Under the pieces are notes generated by a model. The model was not told the DNA's origin and did not search any database. It was given only the letters and a program-made list of their open reading frames with translations. Shown one piece after another: positions 35,998 to 45,390 of a stretch of DNA of 64,000 nt. A program made the position numbers and the translations under genes. The number at the start of each line of letters is the position of its first letter. The first letter of the stretch is position 1. This DNA comes from Pseudomonas sp. RIT-PI-q (lineage in GTDB: Bacteria > Pseudomonadota > Gammaproteobacteria > Pseudomonadales > Pseudomonadaceae): positions 124,001-188,000 of the forward strand of contig NZ_LHPC01000049.1 in the NCBI RefSeq assembly GCF_001297125.1, read 5' to 3'.

Positions 35998-36507
35998 ATT
36001 CGGATTAACTCTCTCTTCTTTGCTAAAGCGTGCGCAGAAAAACTCGAGGGGCGCCGGGTAAGCGCGTTCGTTCAAAGTCATCCATGAGCCGAATGTCGAG
36101 ATTTGTGCGCGGTGATGTTGGGTGCATCAGTCGAGCGTCAAGCGGGTGGACTGCGGTAACGGTCCTGCTTTTTCGGGCCCGGCATCTCGGCTACTTGTTC
36201 AGTGGCAGGAGCGGTCGGCCGTCGTGACTCTGTGGTCAGCGGGCGGCATTATACATAGGTAGCTGGCAATCTGCCGATGGTTCATGCGCAACGATTTTCG
36301 TCCATTGGTCTAAAGGTCGCAGGGGCGAGGGGGGCGTAGAGTCTTGCACCGTGCTTGAGTTTGGCACTTTTCCCTTTGCTTTCAGGCTTGTACGCCGCGA
36401 ACTGTGTAGCTTTGCGGCAGATGGACAGAACAGAGGGTTTGCGTGCCGATTTAACTGGGGTACGCTCGAACGAAGCCAGATGTTCAATCCAAACAATGGA
36501 GTTCAGC
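35998..36507. other. Shared regulatory region between idh and icd
   Basis: 510 bases with no gene. It must contain both promoters. A perfect minus-strand TATAAT lies at 36248-36253. There is no REP and no clear operator that I can name. Confidence 0.5.
36248..36253 (-). promoter_or_regulatory. Possible -10 box of idh
   Basis: TATAAT on the minus strand, about 250 bases upstream of the idh ATG. The -35 position at 17-bp spacing (CGGCAG) is poor, so an activator would be needed. Confidence 0.35.
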
Positions 36508-37764
36508 ATGGGATACAAGAAGATTCAGGTTCCAGCAGTCGGCGACAAAATCACCGTCAACGCGGACCATTCTCTCAATGTTCCTAACAACCCGATCATC
36601 CCCTTCATCGAAGGTGATGGTATTGGTGTTGATATCAGCCCGGTCATGATCAAGGTTGTCGATGCTGCTGTTAAGAAGGCTTACGGCGGCGATCGCAAAA
36701 TTTCCTGGATGGAAGTCTACGCCGGGGAGAAAGCGACTCAGGTTTACGATCAGGACACCTGGCTACCTCAGGAAACCCTGGACGCGGTCAAGGATTACGT
36801 GGTTTCCATCAAGGGCCCTCTGACCACGCCGGTCGGTGGCGGCATCCGTTCGCTGAACGTGGCCCTGCGTCAGCAGCTCGACCTTTATGTGTGCCTGCGC
36901 CCGGTGCGCTGGTTCGAAGGCGTGCCTAGCCCGGTCAAGAAACCAGGCGACGTCGACATGACCATCTTCCGTGAGAACTCGGAAGACATTTATGCCGGTA
37001 TCGAATGGAAAGCCGGCTCGCCGGAAGCGACCAAGGTCATCAAGTTCCTGAAAGACGAAATGGGCGTGACCAAGATCCGTTTCGACGAAAACTGCGGTAT
37101 CGGTATCAAGCCGGTTTCCCTGCAAGGCACCAAGCGCCTGGCGCGCAAGGCCCTGCAGTATGTGGTCGACAACGACCGCGACTCGCTGACCATCGTGCAC
37201 AAAGGCAACATCATGAAGTTCACCGAAGGTGCCTTCAAGGAATGGGCCTACGAAGTGGCCGCTGAAGAATTCGGCGCGACCCTGCTCGACGGCGGGCCGT
37301 GGATGCAGTTTAAAAACCCGAAAACCGGCAAGAACGTCATCGTCAAGGACGCCATCGCCGACGCCATGCTCCAGCAGATCCTGCTGCGCCCGGCCGAATA
37401 CGATGTCATTGCGACCCTGAACCTGAACGGCGACTACCTCTCCGACGCCCTGGCGGCGGAAGTGGGCGGTATCGGTATCGCGCCGGGTGCCAACCTGTCC
37501 GACACCATCGCCATGTTCGAAGCGACCCACGGTACTGCGCCGAAGTACGCCGGCAAGGACCAGGTCAACCCGGGTTCGCTGATCTTGTCCGCCGAGATGA
37601 TGCTGCGTCACATGGGCTGGACCGAAGCCGCCGATCTGATCATCAAGGGCACCAACGGCGCGATTTCCGCCAAGACCGTGACCTATGACTTCCACCGTCT
37701 GATGGAAGGCGCGAAACTGCTGTCTTCTTCGGCGTTTGGTGATGCCCTGATCTCGCACATGTAA
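36508..37764 (+). CDS. icd: Homodimeric NADP-dependent isocitrate dehydrogenase
   Basis: 418 residues, type-I IDH like E. coli Icd. The segment GGGIRSLNVALRQ contains the active-site serine that AceK phosphorylates in E. coli. FRENSEDIYAGIEW and ATHGTAPKYAG are family hallmarks. The ATG at 36508 follows GGAG; the longer frame from 36355 has no homology. It ends in a strong bidirectional terminator shared with cspD. Confidence 0.96.
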   Translation: MGYKKIQVPAVGDKITVNADHSLNVPNNPIIPFIEGDGIGVDISPVMIKVVDAAVKKAYGGDRKISWMEVYAGEKATQVYDQDTWLPQETLDAVKDYVVSIKGPLTTPVGGGIRSLNVALRQQLDLYVCLRPVRWFEGVPSPVKKPGDVDMTIFRENSEDIYAGIEWKAGSPEATKVIKFLKDEMGVTKIRFDENCGIGIKPVSLQGTKRLARKALQYVVDNDRDSLTIVHKGNIMKFTEGAFKEWAYEVAAEEFGATLLDGGPWMQFKNPKTGKNVIVKDAIADAMLQQILLRPAEYDVIATLNLNGDYLSDALAAEVGGIGIAPGANLSDTIAMFEATHGTAPKYAGKDQVNPGSLILSAEMMLRHMGWTEAADLIIKGTNGAISAKTVTYDFHRLMEGAKLLSSSAFGDALISHM

Positions 37765-37784
37765 GCGAATCGGATGTAATAAAA

Positions 37785-37823
37785 AACCGCCCGACTCCAG
37801 TGATTGAGTCGGGCGGTTTTTTT
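37785..37823. terminator. Bidirectional terminator between icd and cspD
   Basis: Thirteen-pair stem AACCGCCCGACTC / GAGTCGGGCGGTT with an eight-base loop and T-runs on both strands. The genes converge here. Confidence 0.92.
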
Positions 37824-37846
37824 ATGACTGGAGGGTGGGTGCGAAC

Positions 37847-38137
37847 TTAAGCTGTCACGGTTTGTTGCCCGTTGGGTGTGACGACGGCCTGAGCATCCTC
37901 AGGTGTACCGATATTGACGGCGTGCAGGCCTTTTGGGCCTTGAATAATGTCAAAGACGACCGCTTGACCGGCTTTCAGGGTTTTATAACCGTCCATCTGG
38001 ATGGCTGAATAGTGCGCAAACAGGTCTTCGCTATCACCATCCTTGTTGATGAATCCGTAGCCCTTGGCGTTGTTGAACCATTTGACCTTGCCCTTGACTG
38101 TGCCTTTGACCTTCTCTGTGTCCTTGACGCCTGACAT
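37847..38137 (-). CDS. cspD: Cold-shock domain protein CspD
   Basis: 96 residues. The nucleic-acid-binding motifs RNP1 (KGYGFIN) and RNP2 (DLFAHYS) are intact. Compared with ordinary CspD proteins it has an N-terminal extension containing KVKGTVKGKVK. The ATG at 38137 is chosen because it lies 8 bases from GAGGG; ATGs two codons and more upstream are too close to it. It is divergent from clpS, as in many gammaproteobacteria. Confidence 0.88.
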   Translation of the reverse strand: MSGVKDTEKVKGTVKGKVKWFNNAKGYGFINKDGDSEDLFAHYSAIQMDGYKTLKAGQAVVFDIIQGPKGLHAVNIGTPEDAQAVVTPNGQQTVTA

Positions 38138-38362
38138 ACCCATATCCCTCTGCAACAGACTCCATCACTGGAGTATCATCCAGTACATCCGCAGTCGAAC
38201 CTTGCAAATAGAGTTGACTCCGCGGACCTTTTTTACCCACTGTGGGCTCTATTGGTTGTAACACCGTTTTGCCGATAGTCAAGGTGACCAGGCAGTCGGA
38301 GTTGAAATCGACGATGGCCGCCCCCACCACTGTATTCGAACAACTAACGAACCTTTCTTTCC

Positions 38363-38725
38363 ATGCATGCAATCAGCCAGATTCGACTAACATTCAATCA
38401 GGATCATCCTGATTCACACGACGACGATTCCGCAGGCATTGCTGTCCAGGAGGCTAAGCCTGCTTTACAGGCGCCGCCGATGTACAAGGTGGTTTTGTTC
38501 AATGATGACTACACACCGATGGATTTCGTCGTCGAAGTGCTCGAGGTGTTTTTTAACCTGAATCGCGAGCTGGCGACCAAGGTCATGCTGGCCGTCCACA
38601 CAGAAGGACGGGCAGTATGTGGAGTGTTTACCCGCGACATCGCCGAGACCAAGGCCATGCAGGTCAACCAGTACGCCAGGGAAAGCCAGCATCCGCTACT
38701 CTGTGAAATCGAGAAGGACGGTTAA
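38363..38725 (+). CDS. clpS: ClpA adaptor protein ClpS (N-recognin)
   Basis: 120 residues. It delivers proteins bearing N-degrons (Leu, Phe, Tyr, Trp) to ClpAP. The binding-pocket segment NDDYTPMDFVVEVL is at about 47-60, and the ClpA-contact histidine is in VHTEGRAVCG. The N-terminal 35 residues are a flexible tail rich in Asp and Ala. clpA follows after 30 bases. Confidence 0.95.
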   Translation: MHAISQIRLTFNQDHPDSHDDDSAGIAVQEAKPALQAPPMYKVVLFNDDYTPMDFVVEVLEVFFNLNRELATKVMLAVHTEGRAVCGVFTRDIAETKAMQVNQYARESQHPLLCEIEKDG

Positions 38726-38755
38726 TCGCCGGACACTTGGGTATGAGGTGAAGCT

Positions 38756-41026
38756 ATGTTAAACCGCGAGCTCGAAGTCACCCTCAATCTTGCCTTCAAG
38801 GAGGCCCGTTCGAAGCGTCATGAATTCATGACCGTCGAGCACCTCCTGCTGGCCCTATTGGACAATGAGGCTGCCGCCACCGTTTTGCGTGCCTGCGGCG
38901 CAAACCTCGACAAACTCAAGCACGACCTGCAGGAGTTCATCGACTCCACCACGCCATTGATCCCCGTTCATGACGAGGATCGTGAAACCCAGCCAACCCT
39001 GGGCTTCCAGCGTGTACTGCAACGTGCTGTCTTTCACGTACAGAGCTCGGGCAAACGCGAAGTAACTGGTGCCAACGTGCTGGTTGCAATCTTCAGTGAG
39101 CAAGAGAGTCAGGCAGTGTTCCTGCTGAAACAGCAGAGCGTTGCGCGCATCGATGTCGTCAACTACATCGCCCACGGCATTTCCAAAGTACCGGGGCATG
39201 GCGATCACTCTGAAGGTGAGCAAGATATGCAGGACGACGAGGGCGGTGAGTCTTCATCTTCAGGCAATCCTCTGGATGCTTATGCCAGCAACCTCAACGA
39301 ACTCGCGCGCCAGGGTCGAATCGATCCATTGGTAGGCCGTGAGCTGGAAGTCGAACGTGTCGCGCAGATCCTGGCGCGCCGTCGCAAAAACAATCCGCTG
39401 CTGGTGGGCGAGGCAGGCGTGGGTAAAACCGCGATTGCCGAAGGCCTGGCCAAACGCATTGTCGACAACCAGGTGCCGGATCTGTTGGCCAACAGCGTGG
39501 TGTATTCCCTCGATCTGGGGGCCTTGCTGGCCGGGACAAAGTACCGCGGCGATTTCGAGAAACGCTTCAAGGCGTTGCTCAATGAGCTGAAAAAACGTCC
39601 TCAGGCGATTCTGTTCATCGACGAAATCCACACTATCATTGGTGCGGGTGCCGCGTCCGGTGGCGTCATGGATGCCTCGAACCTGCTCAAGCCGCTGCTG
39701 TCGTCCGGCGATATCCGGTGCATCGGTTCGACTACCTTCCAGGAATTCCGCGGGATCTTCGAGAAGGACCGTGCTCTGGCTCGGCGCTTCCAGAAAGTCG
39801 ACGTGTCGGAACCTTCGGTGGAAGACACCATCGGCATCCTGCGCGGCCTGAAAGGGCGTTTCGAAGCGCACCACAACATCGAGTACAGCGATGAGGCCCT
39901 GCGCGCAGCGGCTGAGCTGGCCTCGCGTTACATCAATGACCGGCACATGCCGGACAAGGCGATCGACGTCATCGACGAAGCGGGTGCTTATCAGCGCCTG
40001 CAACCGATCGAGAAGCGCGTGAAACGCATCGAAGTGCCTCAAGTCGAGGACATCGTCGCGAAAATCGCGCGGATTCCGCCTAAGCACGTCACCAGTTCCG
40101 ATAAAGAGCTGCTGCGTAACCTTGAGCGTGACCTGAAGCTGACCGTATTTGGCCAGGATGCGGCGATCGACTCGCTGTCGACCGCGATCAAACTGTCCCG
40201 TGCCGGCCTCAAGTCGCCTGACAAGCCTGTCGGTTCGTTCCTGTTCGCAGGGCCGACCGGTGTCGGTAAAACCGAAGCGGCGCGTCAGTTGGCCAAGGCG
40301 TTGGGCATCGAGCTGGTTCGTTTCGACATGTCCGAGTACATGGAGCGCCACACCGTCTCGCGTCTGATCGGTGCACCTCCTGGCTATGTCGGGTTCGATC
40401 AGGGCGGTCTGCTGACCGAAGCCATCACCAAGCAGCCTCACTGCGTGCTGTTGCTCGATGAGATCGAGAAGGCGCATCCGGAAGTCTTCAACCTGCTGTT
40501 GCAGGTCATGGATCACGGTACGCTGACCGATAACAACGGGCGCAAGGCGGATTTCCGTAACGTGATCGTCATCATGACGACCAACGCCGGTGCCGAAACG
40601 GCAGCTCGCGCCTCGATCGGTTTCACCCATCAGGACCACTCGTCTGATGCGATGGAAGTGATCAAGAAGAGCTTCACGCCGGAATTCCGTAACCGTCTGG
40701 ACACCATTATCCAGTTTGGTCGCCTCAGTCATGAGGTCATCAAGAGCGTGGTGGACAAGTTCCTTACCGAGCTTCAGGCGCAGTTGGAAGACAAGCGTGT
40801 GCAGCTTGAGGTGACGGACGCGGCGCGCAGCTGGTTGGCGGCGGGTGGTTATGACTCGGCGATGGGTGCTCGACCTATGGCGCGTTTGATTCAGGACAAG
40901 ATCAAGCGTCCGCTGGCGGAAGAGATTCTCTTTGGCGAATTGGCTGATCATGGAGGCGTGGTGCATATCGATCTGAAGGATGGTGAGTTGACCTTCGATT
41001 TCGAGACCACGGCGGAAATGGCCTGA
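38756..41026 (+). CDS. clpA: ATP-dependent Clp protease ATP-binding subunit ClpA
   Basis: 756 residues, AAA+ unfoldase of the ClpAP protease. The N-domain (1-150) binds ClpS and is joined to D1 by an acidic/serine linker (about 150-172). Walker A motifs are GEAGVGKT (218-225) in D1 and GPTGVGKT (about 500) in D2. Walker B segments are LFIDEIH and VLLLDEIEKAHPEVFN. A terminator follows at once. Confidence 0.96.
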   Translation: MLNRELEVTLNLAFKEARSKRHEFMTVEHLLLALLDNEAAATVLRACGANLDKLKHDLQEFIDSTTPLIPVHDEDRETQPTLGFQRVLQRAVFHVQSSGKREVTGANVLVAIFSEQESQAVFLLKQQSVARIDVVNYIAHGISKVPGHGDHSEGEQDMQDDEGGESSSSGNPLDAYASNLNELARQGRIDPLVGRELEVERVAQILARRRKNNPLLVGEAGVGKTAIAEGLAKRIVDNQVPDLLANSVVYSLDLGALLAGTKYRGDFEKRFKALLNELKKRPQAILFIDEIHTIIGAGAASGGVMDASNLLKPLLSSGDIRCIGSTTFQEFRGIFEKDRALARRFQKVDVSEPSVEDTIGILRGLKGRFEAHHNIEYSDEALRAAAELASRYINDRHMPDKAIDVIDEAGAYQRLQPIEKRVKRIEVPQVEDIVAKIARIPPKHVTSSDKELLRNLERDLKLTVFGQDAAIDSLSTAIKLSRAGLKSPDKPVGSFLFAGPTGVGKTEAARQLAKALGIELVRFDMSEYMERHTVSRLIGAPPGYVGFDQGGLLTEAITKQPHCVLLLDEIEKAHPEVFNLLLQVMDHGTLTDNNGRKADFRNVIVIMTTNAGAETAARASIGFTHQDHSSDAMEVIKKSFTPEFRNRLDTIIQFGRLSHEVIKSVVDKFLTELQAQLEDKRVQLEVTDAARSWLAAGGYDSAMGARPMARLIQDKIKRPLAEEILFGELADHGGVVHIDLKDGELTFDFETTAEMA

Positions 41027-41041
41027 CAGCTGTAGAGCAAA

Positions 41042-41065
41042 AAGGCGCCTTCGGGCGCCTTTTTT
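41042..41065 (+). terminator. Rho-independent terminator of clpSA
   Basis: AAGGCGCC-TTCG-GGCGCCTT followed by T-run, 15 bases past the clpA stop. Confidence 0.9.
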
Positions 41066-41389
41066 ATTGCCTATTGGATTTGGGGTATATCCGTTGCTGC
41101 GGTAACGGCGGCTTAGGGTTTCGCCCTTACGGCGAGTCCCTTTTGTCAAACGCCACAAAAGGAACCAAAAAGTCTTGCCCCAGCGTCCGGCCCCTCGCTG
41201 GGGCTCGGCGTTCCTTCGTTCCGGTATTCATCTGGGGGCATCGCCTCCGGTCTGCTTCGCGACGACCTCCTCTCGATGTGTTCGGCTGCGCCGAACGGCG
41301 CTGCGCGCCTAACCCCCAGATGAACACCTCCACTCAGCCTGCCGAAGGGGCGGGCAGATCAAAAGCAAGATCAAAAGCTCAGGCGAGCT

Positions 41390-41946
<557 letters not shown>

Positions 41947-42218
41947 CTTTTGCCCCTTCGGCAGGCCGAGCGTAGGTGTTCATCAGGGGGTTAGGCGCGT
42001 AGCGCCGTTCGGCGCAGCCGAACACATCGAGAGGAGGTCGTCGTGAAGCAGACCGGAGGCGATGCCCCCTGATGGGCACCGTAGCGAGGGAACACCGAGC
42101 CTAGGCGAGGTGCCGTACACCGGGGCAAAGCCTTTTGCTTACTTTTCGGCGTCTGGAAAAGTGAGTCGCTGTAAAAGCGAAACCATAAGCAGCCATTACC
42201 GCAGCAACGGATATACAC
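41947..42218 (-). repeat. Long intergenic repeat, copy 3 of 3 (inverted, divergent)
   Basis: Reverse complement of the same family as 8126-8484 and 41086-41450, more diverged (for example near 42080-42150). Together with copy 2 it forms inverted flanks around the tandem duplication. Confidence 0.75.
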
Positions 42219-42241
42219 ACAATCCTATAAAGCGCGGACAC

Positions 42242-42268
42242 AAAAACGCCCGGCATAAACCGGGCGTT
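42242..42268 (-). terminator. Rho-independent terminator of infA
   Basis: Minus-strand stem AACGCCCGG / CCGGGCGTT followed by TTTG, 15 bases past the infA stop. Confidence 0.88.
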
Positions 42269-42282
42269 CTGTATTGACTTGA

Positions 42283-42501
42283 TTAACGAGCGCGGTAAGT
42301 GATCCGCCCTTTGCTCAAGTCATAGGGCGTCAGCTCGACGCGCACTTTGTCACCGGTAAGAATACGAATGTAGTTCTTGCGCATCTTGCCGGAAATATGC
42401 GCGGTTACGACGTGCCCATTTTCCAACTCCACACGAAACATGGTGTTGGGCAGGGTGTCGACGACAGTGCCTTCCATTTCGAAGCTGTCTTCTTTCGACA
42501 T
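42283..42501 (-). CDS. infA: Translation initiation factor IF-1
   Basis: 72 residues, exactly the bacterial IF-1 length, with the S1-like OB fold ([17 protein letters not shown], then [14 protein letters not shown]). It binds the ribosomal A site during initiation. The ATG at 42501 ([11 protein letters not shown]) matches homologues. It is monocistronic, between the repeat mosaic and bpt. Confidence 0.97.
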
Positions 42502-42612
42502 GCAGTAAAGCCCTCGGTGTCCAATGAATGGCCCGGTGCAACTGCGCCAGGCAAAAGCGGCGTGCATTGTGCCCGAAAAATGGGGTTTAAGCCAAGGGGT
42601 TTAGGGCTTGCT

Positions 42613-43320
42613 CTAGTTCAGGATGACCCAGCGCTGATTAATCAGCAGTTCGATGGGACGATATTGAGTCTTGTAGCTCATTTTTTTGCAGTTTTTGATC
42701 CAATAGCCCAGATAGACCGCTTCCAGCCTCAGGCGTCGGGCCTCGGCGATTTGCCAGAGGATCGCGTAACGCCCCAGGCTGCGACGTTCTTCGGCGGGTT
42801 CGTAGAAGGTGTAGACCGCCGACAGACCGTTCGGCAGCAAATCGGTCACGGCCACGGCCAGCAACCGTCCGTCGAGGCGGAATTCGTAGAATCGGGAGAA
42901 CGGCAGGTCGCGCACCAGGAAAGTGGCGAACTGATCGCGACTCGGCGGATACATGTCGCCGTCGGCATGCCGCTGTTCGATGTAGCGCTGATACAGGTCG
43001 AAATACTCTTCGCTGAACCCCGGTTTTGCCGGGCGCACTTGCAGGTCAATGTTGCGCTTGAAGATGCGTTTCTGCTGACGATTCGGGGTAAATTGCGCCA
43101 CGGGGATCCGTGCCGGCACGCACGCATTGCAATTCTGGCAATGCGGCCGGTAGAGATGGTCGCCACTGCGACGGAAACCCATCTCCGACAGATCTGCGTA
43201 GACATGCACATCCATGGGCTGACTAGGGTCGAGAAACAGGGTAGTGGCCTGCTCCTCGGGCAGATAACTGCAAGAGTGCGGCTGAGTGGCATAGAACTTC
43301 AAACGCGCCAACTCGGTCAT
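42613..43320 (-). CDS. bpt: Aspartate/glutamate leucyltransferase (Bpt)
   Basis: 235 residues. It transfers leucine from Leu-tRNA to proteins with N-terminal Asp or Glu, creating an N-degron for ClpS. The N-terminal ATE fold is recognised by HSCSYLPEEQA and by the cysteine pair in HCQNCNACVP; the C-terminal part has the GNAT-like core ending LGYWIKNCKKMSYKTQYRP. It is co-directional with aat. Confidence 0.93.
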   Translation of the reverse strand: MTELARLKFYATQPHSCSYLPEEQATTLFLDPSQPMDVHVYADLSEMGFRRSGDHLYRPHCQNCNACVPARIPVAQFTPNRQQKRIFKRNIDLQVRPAKPGFSEEYFDLYQRYIEQRHADGDMYPPSRDQFATFLVRDLPFSRFYEFRLDGRLLAVAVTDLLPNGLSAVYTFYEPAEERRSLGRYAILWQIAEARRLRLEAVYLGYWIKNCKKMSYKTQYRPIELLINQRWVILN

Positions 43321-43377
43321 GATCAACCCTCGGGATAATGCTTTTGATTAAGTGTAAGCCACGCGCGCAAAAGTCGC

Positions 43378-44058
43378 TCAGCAAACCCAGGTTGCGCGGC
43401 TGGGTTGGTCCAGATGCTGCGCAAGGTAGCGGGCAAATTCGCGGCGTGGAATGGCCCGGGCGCCGAGGCTGTGCAAATGGTCGGTGGGCATCTGGCAGTC
43501 GATCAGCACAAAGCCTGAGTCTTTCAGATGTCGGACCAGTGTGGCAAAGCCATATTTGGAGGCGTTATCGGCGCGACTGAACATCGACTCGCCGAAAAAT
43601 AGCTGCCCCATGGCCAGGCCATACAGCCCGCCGACCAGCTCGCCCTGGTCCCAGACTTCCACCGAGTGCGCGTAACCGCGCCGGTGCAGTTCGAGGTAGG
43701 CGTTCTGCATCGCTTCGGTGATCCAGGTGCCATCGGCGTGGTCGCGCGGTGCGGCGCAGGCGCGGATGACCGCGGCAAAATCCTGATCGAAGGTCACTTG
43801 ATAGCGTTGCTGGCGCAGCAACTTGTTCAGGCTGCGAGAGACATGCAGTTCGTCGGGAAACAGCACGGTGCGCGGATCCGGCGACCACCAGAGAATCGGC
43901 TGGCCTTCCGAAAACCATGGAAAACAACCGTGGCGATAGGCTTTAACCAGGCGATCGGCGGACAGGTCTCCGCCCGCAGCCAACAGTCCGTTGGGATCGC
44001 GCATGGCTTTTTCCAGCGGCGGGAAGGTCAGGGAGTTGCGTTGTAACCAAGTCAGCAT
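43378..44058 (-). CDS. aat: Leucyl/phenylalanyl-tRNA--protein transferase (Aat)
   Basis: 226 residues. It adds Leu or Phe to N-terminal Lys or Arg, feeding the ClpS/ClpAP pathway. The family motif YRHGCFPWFSEGQPILWWSP is at about 42-61, and ADGTWITEAMQNAY follows. The ATG at 44058 matches homologues; the longer frame reaches back into trxB sequence. Confidence 0.95.
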   Translation of the reverse strand: MLTWLQRNSLTFPPLEKAMRDPNGLLAAGGDLSADRLVKAYRHGCFPWFSEGQPILWWSPDPRTVLFPDELHVSRSLNKLLRQQRYQVTFDQDFAAVIRACAAPRDHADGTWITEAMQNAYLELHRRGYAHSVEVWDQGELVGGLYGLAMGQLFFGESMFSRADNASKYGFATLVRHLKDSGFVLIDCQMPTDHLHSLGARAIPRREFARYLAQHLDQPSRATWVC

Positions 44059-44122
44059 GGCATCCGGGCTTGCAGAAGGGGAGGGCGGTGGCGGGCTGGT
44101 CGGCCCGCCGTGAAGTGTGCCG

Positions 44123-45082
44123 TCAAACGGTCGGAATGTCGTCGAGGTATTTTTCGGCGTCCAGCGCGGCCATGCAACCGGCGCCGGCCGACGTGACGGC
44201 CTGGCGGTAAACATGATCGGCTACACCGCCGGCAGCAAACACGCCTTCGATTGCAGGGGCGGGGGCATCGCCTTCGCTGCCGCCCTTGACCAGCAGATAG
44301 CCGTCACGCATCTCCAGTTGGCCCTGAAACAGGTCAGTGTTGGGCTTGTGGCCGATGGCGATGAACACGCCGGTCAGCGGCAATTCCGTGGTTTCGCCCG
44401 TGTGGCTGTCGCGCAGGCGGGCGCCGGTCACGCCGCTGGCATCGCCCAGCACTTCGTCGAGATTCTGGTTCCAGTGCAGGCGAATATTGCCGTTGGCGGC
44501 TCGTTCGAAGAGTTTGTCCTGAAGGATTTTCTCCGAGCGCAACTTGTCGCGCCGGTGGATCAGGTGGACTTCCTTGGCGATATTCGACAGGTACAGCGCT
44601 TCTTCAACCGCCGTGTTGCCGCCGCCGATCACCGCGACCACCTGATTGCGATAGAAGAAGCCGTCACAGGTGGCGCAGGCCGAAACGCCTTTGCCGGCAA
44701 ACGTCTCTTCCGATGGCAGTCCGAGGTATTGCGCCGAAGCGCCGGTGGCAATAATCAGCGCATCGCAGGTGTAAGTGCCGCTGTCACCGATGAGTTCGAA
44801 CGGGCGCTGTTGCAACTTGGCGGTGTGGATATGGTCGTAGACGATCTCGGTGTCAAAGCGCTCGGCGTGTTTTTGCATGCGTTCCATCAGTACCGGACCG
44901 GTGAGGCCTTCGACGTCGCCGGGCCAGTTATCGACTTCGACGGTGGTGGTCAGCTGGCCACCTGCCTGTATGCCGGTAATGACAACGGGTTTGAGGTTGG
45001 CGCGGGCGGCATAAACGGCTGCGCTGTAACCGGCAGGGCCGGAACCCAGAATGATCAGGCGGGAATGCTTCGCTTCGCTCAT
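44123..45082 (-). CDS. trxB: Thioredoxin reductase
   Basis: 319 residues. NADPH-dependent flavoenzyme that reduces thioredoxin. FAD site GSGPAGYSAA near 14-23, redox-active CATC near 136-139, NADPH site GGGNTAVEEA near 153. It ends 65 bases before aat and is probably the head of trxB-aat-bpt. It is divergent from ftsK. Confidence 0.97.
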   Translation of the reverse strand: MSEAKHSRLIILGSGPAGYSAAVYAARANLKPVVITGIQAGGQLTTTVEVDNWPGDVEGLTGPVLMERMQKHAERFDTEIVYDHIHTAKLQQRPFELIGDSGTYTCDALIIATGASAQYLGLPSEETFAGKGVSACATCDGFFYRNQVVAVIGGGNTAVEEALYLSNIAKEVHLIHRRDKLRSEKILQDKLFERAANGNIRLHWNQNLDEVLGDASGVTGARLRDSHTGETTELPLTGVFIAIGHKPNTDLFQGQLEMRDGYLLVKGGSEGDAPAPAIEGVFAAGGVADHVYRQAVTSAGAGCMAALDAEKYLDDIPTV

Positions 45083-45390
45083 AAAAACACCTCATAAGCC
45101 TTTGTCACAAAAGAGAATGCATGCTCAAATTGAACCGCGCGCAATGGGCGTTTGGCTATGCTACACCCAAGGGTCACAAGCATGGCATCGGACGAACAAA
45201 CCCGTACAATGCCTGTCTGTAACTGTGCTTGTAACAAAATAAGCAGTACGCGCCGTGTTTATAAAAACCGGGGCGCAGTGTTAAAAGTAGTCCCAGTTGC
45301 GCCTGTTAACTTTTTTACCTGCCTGGATTGGGCAGTTTTTTATAGTCATTCAACAGATGGACGCGCCACTGGCGCAGGAAAAGTAGCGTT
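45083..45390. other. trxB-ftsK divergent promoter region
   Basis: 308 bases without a gene. It must hold the trxB and ftsK promoters. No LexA box (CTG-N10-CAG) was found. A terminator-like hairpin near 45319 is listed separately. Confidence 0.5.
45319..45341 (+). terminator. Terminator-like hairpin in the ftsK leader
   Basis: CTGCC / GGCAG with a seven-base loop, followed directly by six T. It lies 50 bases upstream of the ftsK start, on the coding strand. The stem is short (five to six pairs), so any attenuation would be partial. Confidence 0.45.

Noticed and set aside
36360..36382. TGGCAC followed by TTTGCT upstream of icd, resembling a sigma-54 promoter
   Set aside because: The GG and GC elements are 13 bases apart, not 10, so it cannot be a working -24/-12 promoter.
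45181..45260. Possible LexA box near ftsK
   Set aside because: No CTG-N10-CAG pattern is present; the TGTCTGTAACTGTGC stretch does not fit.
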